This document shows, one piece after another, positions 54,666 through 64,000 of a stretch of 64,000 nucleotides of DNA. The notes beneath the pieces are model-generated. The model saw nothing but the letters and a program-made list of their open reading frames with translations. It searched no databases and had not been told where the DNA came from. Position numbers and translations under genes: made by a program. The DNA lies in assembly GCA_017506865.1 (NCBI GenBank), contig JAFCMP010000179.1, positions 248,001-312,000 on the forward strand, read 5' to 3'. Position 1 is the stretch's first letter. Every line of letters begins with the position of its first letter. This stretch comes from Tribonema minus (Eukaryota > Sar > Xanthophyceae > Tribonematales > Tribonemataceae).

Positions 54666-56029
54666 TCACATACTGTCACCATGGCCAGCCGCTCCAGGTC
54701 GGCTGGCAGTCAACTGCTGCAGGTGTAGATTTTTCAGCTGCTGCTGCTGCTGCAAGTGCAATTCAATCAGCTCAAGCTGCTGCTGTTTGTGCTGGAGCAG
54801 CTGCAAGTTCCTTTGCCGCTCGTGCAGGCGGCGTTGATACTGAATACACGGGGGGCCGAAAACCTGTTCTTGTGTCATCTGCACGGCAAGTAGCTGTTGC
54901 TGCAGTACATGATGATGCCTTATCTGATGTTGCTGCTGTTGCTGCTGCAGTTGTACCAAACTCTGCTGTTCAACGATCTGCTGATATAAAAAGGGCTGCT
55001 GCGGAAGCGGTGTCGGCGGCTGGTGCTGCTCGCTGATTTGTTGGACTGGCGAATTGTGTCCACTGGAGTCCAGTTGCAGATGTGCAAGCTCTGCAACATT
55101 GTCGCCGTCATCGAAGTCTGACTCTACATGTGCTTGCGGCACAAACGCTCGTGCTCGCAGACATGACAGCTGGTGCATCACCGGCTGAGCCGCTTGGTGT
55201 TCCCATTGCTGCTGCTGTAAGGAAATGGCACGAGCTGCAGCAGCCTGCTGTATTTCATGCTGGTGCCGCTGCGAGAACGCCACCTCACGCTCTGCAGCGA
55301 GGGGCAGCATTGGCTGTTCGTGCAGCATGTCCGTGAAGGAATTGGCACTGCTGTTGCTCTGCTGCCTCTCTGTGTCCAGCTGCTCCTGCATGTTCGGGCA
55401 CTGGCCTGCGGCCGTCGCGGGGCCATGCGCACGTGCCACCTCCAAGGCTGATGGACATCTGTCCGGCAGGCTGCCGTCAGAGAAGCAGGACGACTGCGAC
55501 GACCGAGTCGATGCACCAGCCCGTGTACTCTGTGACTCGGTCGACGCAGCTGCTGAAGTACACTCACTTGCGACGCTGGTGTAACCCTCGCTGCCTTCAT
55601 CGGCAGCATTCCGCCGAGCACGGCTGCGGGGCTGGATTCTGGCAACACCAGCATCTTGACCGCGCTTGAAGTGTGGATGGGAGTAGCTGAAAGCGTCGCC
55701 GATAGTACGATACCCGAAGTTGTAGTAGTTGCACTGCCGCTGGAAGCTCTTGACATTAGAATCTGCGGACAACCAATGCAGGCCGCTGTCAGTAATCGTA
55801 GGTGTAACTAGGGAGTCAAGCATCTGCACTTGCTGCTGAGATGTGATGTACATGCTTATCGAGGCACTGATGCTGCGCACTCACGTCGAAAGTACTTCGG
55901 CAACACGTCACGCGCGAAGCTCTCTTCGTCCTTGATGATGAACGCGTCGCCGTGCTCGTTCCAGGTGATGATGTCTGGACTCTCCCTCTCCAAGATTTGA
56001 TGCAGCTTGATTGGAAATCTTTGATCACC
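54666..56029 (-). CDS. HSF-type transcription factor, intron-containing (copy B)
   Basis: Minus-strand exon 55885-56029 carries the first part of a heat-shock-factor DNA-binding domain: FPIKLHQILERESPDIITW, DEESFARDVLPKYFR. After a GT-AG intron at 55763-55884 the second exon continues with SFQRQCNYYNFGYR and FSYSHPHFKRG, the recognition-helix region. A long low-complexity tail follows, Ser-rich then Gln-rich coiled coil, ending GDSM. The usual RQLNxYGF signature is RQCNYYNF here. The 5' exon and start codon are not identified; the open frame reaches upstream of 56029 without an ATG. Likely a nuclear activator. Its strong relation to copy C indicates duplication. Confidence 0.75.
55763..55884 (-). 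other. GT-AG intron inside the HSF DNA-binding domain (copy B)
   Basis: Donor GTGAGT directly follows the codon for the last Arg of PKYFR plus one base; the acceptor CCGCAG precedes the exon reading into SFQRQCNYYNF. Joining restores the HSF domain in frame (phase 1). Copy C has an intron at the same place with the same donor. Confidence 0.8.
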
Positions 56030-56059
56030 CTGTGCGACAGCAGGTACGTGTCAGCGAAA

Positions 56060-57469
56060 AACGGTTGGAGCCGCTCAGATTAAGCCGCTTAGCTCTCGAT
56101 GCGATGCATGTCCCCAGATGCGCGTGTGCAGCATGTACAAAGACTCCGTCTTCCTGTGTGTCTCCGCCCACAACAAGAAGCAAATACTCGATGAAACTGT
56201 GGCACTTACCGGCCTCATCGAAGCTTGTCATGCAGCGGCGGCTGCATGCGAATAGAACAGTAGGCCAAGTGCGTCCATGCCCAGCAGCGTCGCTCACAAT
56301 AGATGCTTTAGTGACAAAGCTGCTGCTCGGCTGCCGTCAGGAAAGCTCTGGTTGAGGTACGTCAGCGGCAGCGTCGCGTCCAAGCCGCATTGAACGCACT
56401 GGACAGTGACCAAACGAACAATTGATTGTTCTGTTCGTCCAAGCCCCCCTCTTCGTTTCACCAAAGCAACATGCCCGGGTGAGTGAGCGCGAGGCAGTGA
56501 TACTTCATGGCTCGCGGGCCATCGCGCGCACCTTGTGTCCAACAAGCGGCCTCGGACACGTCAGGTCTCGAAAGCTGTATTGTCCGTTCTGAGCTTGCCT
56601 TTCAATGCAATCACGTGATGAAGTGCATAGCTTTTGATGAGCGCTTCGCAGATGAGAAAATACATATGGCAAGCTCGATTGGTTCCGCAGGGCCTGGGGA
56701 CCTGCCGCTTTTCAAAGCTCACGAACGACGCTGTGGTGGGACAAGAGGGCGCGCGAGGCCCAGTGCCAACTAGCGCTTTCGAGGTGGGGCGACTGCAGAT
56801 GACAGGATATCTTATCGAATGCAAGCTGCATTTAGTAGAACACATTCCGGGGAATGACGTGTACCAAAGGCCGTGTCGTGAAACCTGCGATTGGGCATAA
56901 GTTTTAAAGCGCTCCTCTATCTGCGCATGCCAATGATCACGAAAAGGGACTGCAGCATTCGGAACATTGAATCGGTGGCTCGGGTGCTATGAGAACAATA
57001 ATTTTCCGTAATAGCTCTCGTGCGCGGGCGCGCAGCAGTGGTAGATTGTGCCCGAGCATCAGTGCTCGTGCTCCGCGGGCGCCGCGCGCACCTCTCTCTC
57101 CAATCAGAAATCGGAAGCCTTTATTCCCCGACCGTTCGTATGCGGCACGTCCTCATGTTAACCCGCAGGTGTTCGGCGACTGCTGACCCTTTGCACATGC
57201 GAAGGTGAGTGAACGGCTTACACTATTCGCGGTGACGGCTCTGGAATGCCAGAACATGCAGTACGATGCACTGGCTGCACTGCCCCTGATCCGGTAAACA
57301 AGGCGGCGATCGCCGGCACTTCTTGACGGCCTGCTTCTGAGTTCGCTGCCCCGCCCAAAAATGTTGTTCCGGCCTTCCGCGACCACTGGTGAGTGCCGTT
57401 CTCTGGCGATGACTTGTAGTATTCCAGACAACACAGCGCGTGTCTTCGACCAGTCCCCGACCATTGCGC
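56060..57469. other. Gene-poor stretch, nothing recognised
   Basis: Short overlapping frames only, none with motifs or a consistent start. The upstream exon of HSF copy B should lie in the left part of this stretch but I cannot place it. Confidence 0.45.
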
Positions 57470-58099
57470 ATGCATCTGGGTTGCTGGTTCCGCCCCGTGG
57501 CAGGGACCGGCAATGTCGTACCCTACGCTAGCTCGGATGAGTTAGCACTCGAGACAGGAGGCATTCCATCAGACAACGAAGCCGCGGTCACCACAACGTC
57601 GTACCATCACAACATCGCAGACACTGAAGGTTTCTGGGCAGGTGGCCGAGACATGTCACCACGAGTTTTGGCACCGCATTCTGGATCCGTTGGCGCAGGC
57701 TGCGCTGCCCTGTCACCACAAGAAGAGGGCTCACGCGCTTCAGTCACTCGATTCGGCGTTTGTCAGCTGCTGCGCGACTATAAACAGCTGATGCACCAGC
57801 CATCTGATGGCCTCCTTACCCGTGAAGCTGCCAGCTTTTCCTCGAACATCACCGGCGCGCCGCGCTGGGAGCAGCAGTGGACTTTCGAGCATCTGCCCCA
57901 AGATCAGCAGCATCTGCTCGAACTTATGCACCGCCACCATCTAGAGCAGATGAGGCTGCTGCAGAAACTTCACAAGCACCACCTACTTGAACTCCGTAAG
58001 CAATGCGCCCATAACCTGCAGTCAGTACTGCAGCAGCAAGTTGCCAGTTCGCAGCAATACATCCACAAGCCCCCGGCTGCCAAGGGAAGCAGGGCATAA
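57470..58099 (+). CDS. Hypothetical His/Gln-rich protein
   Basis: From the ATG at 57470 the frame gives 209 residues; the C-terminal third is a coiled-coil-like run rich in His, Gln and Leu (HHLEQMRLLQKLHKHHLLELRK, then LQSVLQQQVAS). The style is similar to the HSF activation tails nearby, though on the other strand. No DNA-binding domain is seen. It could be a stray exon of an intron-containing gene. Function unknown. Confidence 0.35.
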   Translation: MHLGCWFRPVAGTGNVVPYASSDELALETGGIPSDNEAAVTTTSYHHNIADTEGFWAGGRDMSPRVLAPHSGSVGAGCAALSPQEEGSRASVTRFGVCQLLRDYKQLMHQPSDGLLTREAASFSSNITGAPRWEQQWTFEHLPQDQQHLLELMHRHHLEQMRLLQKLHKHHLLELRKQCAHNLQSVLQQQVASSQQYIHKPPAAKGSRA

Positions 58100-58197
58100 A
58101 TTATGCACTGCCAGTAGCGTCTTGGGTATCAGACAGTCAACCACAAGCCCCCGGCTGCACCCAATGAAGAACAGGGTATAAATTCTGCACCGCCAGT
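58063..58197 (+). repeat. Two imperfect direct copies with a TATAAATT core
   Basis: Two direct copies of about 55 bases beginning 'ccacaagcccccggctgc' at 58063 and 58141. Each contains 'ataaatt' and ends in 'tgcac.gccagt'. The first overlaps the end of the His/Gln-rich frame. Confidence 0.7.
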
Positions 58198-58406
58198 TGT
58201 GCCACAGTAGCGTTGATGATGTCTGAGTGTAGTAGAACTGCAGCCAACGGCCGCATCACGGCTGAGCGTTGCAGAAGGCGTAGAGCAAGTCAAGTTTGAG
58301 CAGCAAGTTTATACAGGCAAGTTATTGTTTCCAGCAGGATTCGGAGGGATCCGCAGCAGCAACTTTCCACAGTGCATACTTCAAAATATATGATCTTCGC
58401 AAAATT

Positions 58407-58962
58407 TTGCACTGCCTACGTATGGTTCAGCACACTTGTCTGCTTCTTGCAACAAATTGCGGCGATTGCTGGTCGTAGCAGCAGCTTGACGTCAATGGTG
58501 CCAGTGCTTTGCTCGCGACAACCGCCTGCATTCACTCATGTACACACACGAGCACCAACAAGCAGCGAGAGAAGACACACAAGTCGCGAATGCCATTTTC
58601 CCGGGGCACATGATGCATTGTTGAGTAAAACTGTCAATTGATTTTGTGAATGTAAACCCATCGGTCACGCAATAACACGCAAGATCTAATTACGGTGGCT
58701 TGGCCAAGCAATGAATGCGCCATGTGTTGTCATGCCTATGTCAAGCCGAAAATGGCGCCTGAAACCCTACAATTCACATGCTGTCACTGCGCCCGCCCGT
58801 GCCAGGTCGGCTGGCAGTCAGCTCCTGCAGATTTTTCAGCTGCCGCTGCTGCTGCAAGTGCAGCTGAAGCAGCTGAAGCTGCTGCTGTTTGTGCTGGATC
58901 AGCTGCAAGTTTCTTTGCTGCTCGTGCAGGCGGCTCTGATACTGAATAAGCTGGGGGCTAAA
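58407..58962. repeat. 556-bp direct repeat, first copy (HSF 3' end plus flank)
   Basis: This block is nearly identical to 59749-60304 (offset 1342 bases; a handful of single-base differences). It covers the last ~190 bases of the HSF copy C gene equivalent and its 3' flank. The HSF body is missing here, so it is a truncated duplicate. The 58963-59748 interval between the copies holds no gene I recognise. Confidence 0.9.
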
Positions 58963-59748
58963 GACGTCCACACCCACAGATCCATCGCCACACTGGCAGG
59001 ACCTGCGAGCTAAGTATGTCACCCGGTACGCGGGGTGCAAACACCTTGATATGAGACATGAAGAAGTAGGCGCTGCGTCTCCAAGCCTCTCTCATAAGAC
59101 TTCTTCATACACCAATGCTCGACATTGGCCCTCCCTGCAAATTTTATGGCTACATTATTCTACAGAATTTGCAGGTTCTCATTGTACTCCTCATGTAAAG
59201 TGCACCTCTCTCGTGACAATATTTTCGTCACGCTTGCAAGACTGCGCACAAGTGCTCTTAGGGCATGTGCGGAGTGTCGGTTCTTCATGCATGCATAGTT
59301 AGTGCTCTCTAGCTGGACAAGTGTCAACGTCGGCAATGCAGGTGCATATGTGGTTGGTCGGATAGTTTTGCAGTGGTTCCTGCGCTAACCTCCATGGAAT
59401 TTTTCTCGGTGCCCCGTTTGCACCCTCTGTAGTATGACCTTTAGTAGTCTAAACCATGCGCACAACATTGAGTATGAATGCACTTGTGCTACTGCATACC
59501 TCAGCTCACTACAGCTGCCATCTTTGCCTTCCCAGTTGCGCTGTGTGCTGCTGCCTGATGAGTTGCGTTTATTGACGATGAGGTGATAATCACAGTGTGT
59601 GCTCTGACAAGGACAGCCTCCAGATCATCATGCAAATGCTGCAAGCTTGCATCAACATCAACATGGAGGGAATTTCTGCGATGACTTGATTGTGATGTGC
59701 GTCGCTACGTCTGGAAAAGTTTGTTGTCTGCCACTGCCTGACAAATTG

Positions 59749-60304
59749 TTGCACTGCCTACGTATGGTTCAGCACACTTGTCTGCTTCTTGCAACAAATT
59801 GCGGCGATTGCTGGTCGTAGCAGCAGCTTGACGTCAATGGTGCCAGTGCTTTGCTCGCGACAACCGCCTGCATTCACTCATGTACACACACGAGCACCAA
59901 CAAGCAGCGAGAGAAGACACACAAGTCGCGAATGCCATTTTCCCGGGGCACATGATGCATTGTTGAGTAAAACTGTCAATTGATTTTGTGAATGTAATCC
60001 CATCGGTCACGCAATAGCACGCAAGATCTAATTACGGTGGCTTGGCCAAGCAATGAATGCGCCATGTGTTGTCATGCCTATGTCAAGCCGAAAATGGCGC
60101 CTGAAACCCTACAATTCACATGCTGTCACTGCGCCCGCCCGTGCCAGGTCGGCTGGCAGTCAGCTCCTGCAGATCTTTCAGCTGCCGCTGCTGCTGCAAG
60201 TGCAGCTGAAGCAGCTGAAGCTGCTGCTGTTTGTGCTGGAGCAGCTGCAAGTTTCTTTGCTGCTCGTGCAGGCGGCTCTGATACTGAATAAGCTGGGGGC
60301 TAAA
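59749..60304. repeat. 556-bp direct repeat, second copy
   Basis: Second copy of the block at 58407-58962; here it is continuous with the complete HSF copy C. A more diverged version of the same flank is present at about 54440-54850, next to HSF copy B, showing that gene and flank were duplicated together. Confidence 0.9.
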
Positions 60305-61532
60305 CAGCTGTTCTTGTGTCATCTGCACGGCAAGCAGCTGTTGCTGCTGTACATGATGCTGCATCAGCTGTTGTTGCTGCTGTTGTTGCTGCAGCTGTAC
60401 CAAACTCTGCTGTTCAACAAGATGCTGACATGAATACGGCTGCTGCGGAAGCGGTGTCGGCGGCTGGCGCTGCTGTTCGCCAGGTGAGCCGTGCCGACTG
60501 GAATCCAGCAGCAGTTGTGCAAGCTCTGCAAAATCTTCGTCATCATCGGCGTCTACCCCTGCACTTGCCTGCGCAACCGCTGATTGTGCTCCTAGACATG
60601 AAAGCTGGTGTATAACCAGCTGAGCAGCTTGTCGTTCCCGTTGCTGCTGCTGTAGAAAGATGGCACGAGCCGCGGCAGCTTGCTGAATGTGCCGCTGGTG
60701 CCGCTGCGAGAATGGCGTGTGTGACTGCACCTCAGGTTCTGGGGCGAGAGGCAGCAGCGGCCGTTCGCTCAGCATGTCCAGGAAGGGTTGTGTGCTCTGC
60801 TGCCTCTCGATGTCCAGCTGCTCCTCATTGATGGGCAACTCGCCGGCTGTCGTCGCTGGGTCATGCGCATGTGCTACCTCAAAGGCTGAGGGACACCTGT
60901 CCGCCAGTCTGCCGTCAGATAAGCATGACGACGACTGCGATGACCGAGTTGATGCACCAGCCCGTGTACTGTGCGACACGCTCGATGCAGCTGCTGAAGT
61001 ACTTTCGCTAGCGACACTCGTATAGCCCTCACTGCCGTCATCAGCAGCTTGCCGTCGAGCCCGGCTACGGGGCTCCATGCTGGCAACATCAGCTTTGTAA
61101 CCGCGCTTGAACTGCGGATGGGAGTAGCCGAAAGCGTCGCCAATCGCACGATGCCTAAAGTTGTAGTAGTTGCACTGACGCTGAAAGCTGTTGAAACTTG
61201 AGTCTGCGGACAGGAAAAGCATGCCACTGTCAGCGATGGTGTGGCCTCGCGCCGCAGCTGCCGCAATACATGACCCTGCGAAGTAATCGCCGGCTGCTGG
61301 GGAAGACTGCAGGTGTTGAGATGTGACAAACATGCTCATCAAGTTCCTGATGCTGCGCAGCAAGGATTGCATCGGTGCCACACTCACGTCGAAAGTACTT
61401 CGGCAGCACGTCGTGCGCGAAGCTCTCCTGGTCCTTGATGATGACCGCATCGCCTTGCTCGGTCCAGGCGACGATGTCTGGGCTCTCTTGCTCCAAGATT
61501 TGGCACAGCAGAATCGGAAATCTTCGATCACC
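60116..61532 (-). CDS. HSF-type transcription factor, intron-containing (copy C)
   Basis: Same organisation as copy B. Exon 61388-61532 encodes FPILLCQILEQESPDIVAW and DQESFAHDVLPKYFR; intron 61204-61387; then exon 2 runs to 60116 with SFNSFQRQCNYYNFRHR and YSHPQFKRG, followed by Ser-rich and Gln-rich regions ending GGRSDSM. The acidic segment FAELAQLLLDSS before the Gln-rich coil could be an activation motif. Domain parts and reading frame are intact, so it may be expressed. The first exon or start is not found; the frame upstream of 61532 reaches a stop without an ATG. The name reflects the fold; target genes are unknown. Confidence 0.75.
61204..61387 (-). other. GT-AG intron inside the HSF DNA-binding domain (copy C)
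   Basis: Donor GTGAGT after one base past the Arg codon of PKYFR; acceptor CCGCAG before the SFNSFQRQ exon. Phase 1, matching copy B in position but 184 bases long instead of 122. Confidence 0.8.
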
Positions 61533-62215
61533 CTGTGCGACAGCAGCATCTACAGGTCAGTGAAGAAAGTGGGCGGAGGGCTTAAATTTTAATAGGATGC
61601 ATGTAACTGTGCGCGTCTGCAGCAGCGCAAGACCTTCCGCCCTGTTTGTTATCTGTAGGTCTCCGCCCTCAGACAGAAGCAAATACCCGGTGGAACGAAG
61701 GCACTTACCGTCCTCATCGGACTTTGTCACGGCACCATCTGAGTGCCACAAGAACAGCCGGTTATGCCCAGCAGCGTTGCTCACTGCTCACAACACCAGG
61801 AATATGGTACTGTGGCCGCTGCTGGTTTGCCACGTGATCGGCATGCCCTTCGAGGCGCACGAAACCAGGAACACGAGCGTCACCGCTCATGCTCATCAGC
61901 CGATGCTTGTTCGGTGGTCACCGCAATAGCTTGTTCAGTAGTCACACTGCTAAGCCCACGTGTTCATGCTTAAGCATCATGTCGGGGATTTCCAGAGGGT
62001 CGCGGGGTCGTCATAGTCTACGTGGCGCCCACGTGTCATGCTTCTGGAAAGTGTGTGAAGCGTCCGGGCGGCAACCCGCAAAGGGTCCGTCCCGCGTGAC
62101 CAGCCATGTTGGCTGGACGATCAAGTGTGTGCATTTCGCTCAGATAAAATAGGCACCTGTGAGCGTCGAGGCAGCCGACCACGAGACCGCATGGCGCGGA
62201 GCATGGTAGTGAAGC
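61533..62215. other. Gene-poor stretch, nothing recognised
   Basis: No supported gene or repeat. The missing first exon of HSF copy C should lie at its left end. Confidence 0.45.
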
Positions 62216-63839
62216 TTACTTCCCAATTTTCAATTTAATCATAAATAAATTATGCCTCGCTGCGTGCCCGCCACCAGGCCAGTATTGCATGCACTGGCGA
62301 CGGCATGTATCATGTTTGGTGGACCAGTGCTCGAGCTCGCCCTTGAAGGCCGCGTCGCAAAGCTTGCTCGCAACGCCGTTGCACATGATGGTCGTGAACG
62401 CCTTCGCTCCGCCTAGTTTGGTGAACCAGTGCTTGAGCTCCCCCTTGAACGCCGGGTCGCAGAGCTTGGCAGCGACTCCGTTGCACATAATGGTCGTGAA
62501 CGAGGTGGCGCTGCCGCCTAGTTTAGGTGAACCAGTGCTCGAGCTCCCCCTTGAAGGTCGGGTCGCAGAGCTTAGACGCCGCGCCGTTGCACATGAAGGT
62601 CGTGAACGGCTTCGCTCCGCCTAGTTTGGTGAACCAGTGATCGAGCTCCCCCTTGAACACCGTGTCGCATAGCTTAGCCGCGATGCCGCCATACGTGAAT
62701 GCGGTGAACAACCTGGCTCCGCCTAGTTTGGTAATTCAGTGCTCGTGCTCCCCCTTGAAGGCCGCGTCGCCCAGTCTGGCCGCGACGCCGTTGCACATGA
62801 AGGTGGTGAAGGACTTGGCACCGAGCTTTTCAAACCAGTACTCCAGCTCGCCATCGCAGCTCGGGAGATCGAGGTACAAATTGCCGTGGAGTATGATGGC
62901 CTTCAGTAGTGCCATGCCTCGGGCATGCCACTTGAGCAGCATTGCTTTCACGTCCGGCAGGTGCACCTTGACGTTCCGCAGGTGGGCATGGCGTGCGGGG
63001 AAGCGGCCGCTGATATCCCCGTACAGCAGCTGAGTAAGGAACGATTGTCCCTCTGCCCTCCTCTTGAGCTCCTCAGGCTTTATGGCAAGCGCGTCCATGA
63101 GGCTCTTAGTCATACTGGCGGGAGTGATGTCGCCGCTGGCGCAGCATCTGACCATGCCGTTAAGCATCGCAATCGTCTCATTGAAAGCATTCTTTGCAAT
63201 CTCCTTACGCCCGGTCATGAGGTGCCATGACGGGTGAGGACGGCCTTCAAGGACAACAGTAACCCTTCCGCTGATCTCGCACGCGGTAACTCCAAGTGGC
63301 GACAGCTCTTCGACGCGCGACACCAGCCCGAGACCGATTGCCGCTTTGAAAGATGCCTGACACGTCTTGCTGGCGATGAAGATGCATGGGATGGTGTAAG
63401 GGTCGACCGCCTGCAGGTGCACGTTGAGGCGGTGATAGTAGTCCTTGACAATCTCATCAACTTTGACAAAGGTCTTGATGATGCCTTGGTCGATGACTCC
63501 GTTATCGGTGTTGGAGCTGAGCACGCATTAGTCGTTCCAGACGACGCTGGTGAAGTGATTGCGGTCCAGTGTCTTGAGCATCTCTGTTTCGGTCTTTGCA
63601 ACCCGCGTTGCAGCCTTGGCAGCTGGGTATAGTCCCTGGACAATCAGCGGCGTCCCCGACATGGGCTGCTGGACGAAGACAGTGACACCCTCGGGCTCTC
63701 CCTTGACACACGCCATTTGCTTGTTGACGATAGCGTCACTGACTGCTATGCGAACACAGCGGCGCTTCTGCTCACCGTCGTCACCACCATGGCTACGTTG
63801 ATGCTCGAAACGCAGCCTCTCAGGTATCTCCGCAGCCAT
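62216..63839 (-). pseudogene. Decayed copy of the 33-residue-repeat gene
   Basis: The frame from the ATG at 63837-63839 matches the gene at 28987-31185 over its N-terminal domain (IDQGIIKTF, HPSWHLMTGR, CCASGDITPAS, RFPARHAHLRNVKVHLP) and then runs into five or so 33-residue units (WFTKLGGAKPFTTFMCNG, KLCDPTFKGELEH). It is broken by an in-frame TAA at 63528-63530, a TGA at 62736-62738 where related units have Trp, and an extra base near 62523 that shifts the frame. Sequence between breaks remains close to the family, so decay is recent. The repeat units differ from those in the intact gene, indicating separate expansion in each copy. Confidence 0.8.
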
Positions 63840-64000
63840 GTTTCAAGTGTTTGTGATCACTGTGGTTGTGACAGGACAGGCAAGCATGAGGTCCATGTAT
63901 TTATGGTGCCTGAATCCTCATGAATTGCATAAAAGGGTGCAGCATGATATTATTAAATTCGTCCTGAATCTCCGTGCTGCATCTTTCAATTATGGACATC
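63840..64000. other. Right edge, nothing recognised
   Basis: Upstream flank of the decayed repeat gene; AT-richer, with one GAATC motif. No gene is supported before the window ends. Confidence 0.4.

Noticed and set aside
58407..60304. Direct repeats considered as LTRs of a retrotransposon
   Set aside because: No TG...CA ends, primer site, polypurine tract, reverse transcriptase or integrase between them; the repeat contains the 3' end of an HSF gene instead.
61375..61592. Plus-strand frames over the HSF exon of copy C
   Set aside because: Antisense to the conserved HSF DNA-binding domain coding sequence.

Overview
The window reads as DNA of a large nucleocytoplasmic virus (NCLDV, Nucleocytoviricota) of an alga, with stretches that look eukaryotic or host-derived. 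Core NCLDV functions are recognisable: an A32-type packaging ATPase (25.2-26.1 kb), an archaeo-eukaryotic-type primase (32.5-34.6 kb), a poxvirus A22-type Holliday junction resolvase (34.6-35.2 kb), a clamp-loader (RFC) subunit (50.7-51.8 kb) and a PD-(D/E)XK nuclease (27.9-28.8 kb). GC content near 50 percent, a CHASE-domain histidine kinase, a Fanzor protein and a cellulose-synthase-like enzyme are together most suggestive of a phaeovirus-like member of the Phycodnaviridae (brown-algal viruses). That placement is inference, because no major capsid protein or DNA polymerase lies in the window. Spliceosomal-type introns, heat-shock-factor (HSF) genes and several decayed genes suggest either an endogenous (integrated) copy or a virus that has captured host genes.

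Layout. 0.6-17.3 kb (minus strand): two very large surface or structural proteins, a 3753-residue repetitive fibre with a phage tail-collar C-terminus and a 916-residue fibronectin-III protein, separated by a Q-rich HSF-like remnant and a small ORF. 17.4-20.7 kb: class-3 lipase, an unknown protein and a GH5 glycoside hydrolase. 21.0-25.1 kb: two unknown proteins around a decayed, intron-containing phytanoyl-CoA-dioxygenase-like gene. 25.2-38.3 kb: dense core-gene region (packaging ATPase, nucleases, primase, resolvase, HNH enzyme, small membrane proteins, acetyltransferase) that also holds a protein with ten near-identical 33-residue repeats. 38.3-43.0 kb: low-complexity repeats, an IS4-type transposase fragment and an intact Fanzor gene, forming a probable mobile-element island. 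43.0-53.4 kb: a divergent two-component pair (stand-alone receiver plus a CHASE kinase split by a stop codon), a zinc-finger LAGLIDADG endonuclease, a processive family-2 glycosyltransferase, an ankyrin protein, an OTU-like protease, the clamp loader and an EF-hand MscS channel. 53.4-62.2 kb: gene-poor DNA with two HSF genes, segmental duplications and a DNA-methyltransferase-like fragment. 62.2-63.8 kb: a decayed second copy of the 33-residue-repeat gene; a third remnant lies at 53.5-53.7 kb.

Functionally the genes cover replication and recombination (primase, clamp loader, resolvase, nucleases), packaging (ATPase), attachment and wall interaction (fibre, FN3 protein, GH5, lipase, glycosyltransferase), signalling and membrane physiology (CHASE kinase, receiver, MscS channel), host protein control (OTU, ankyrin), and selfish DNA (Fanzor/IS4, LAGLIDADG, HNH). 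All functional calls are from motif reading only; no database search was possible.
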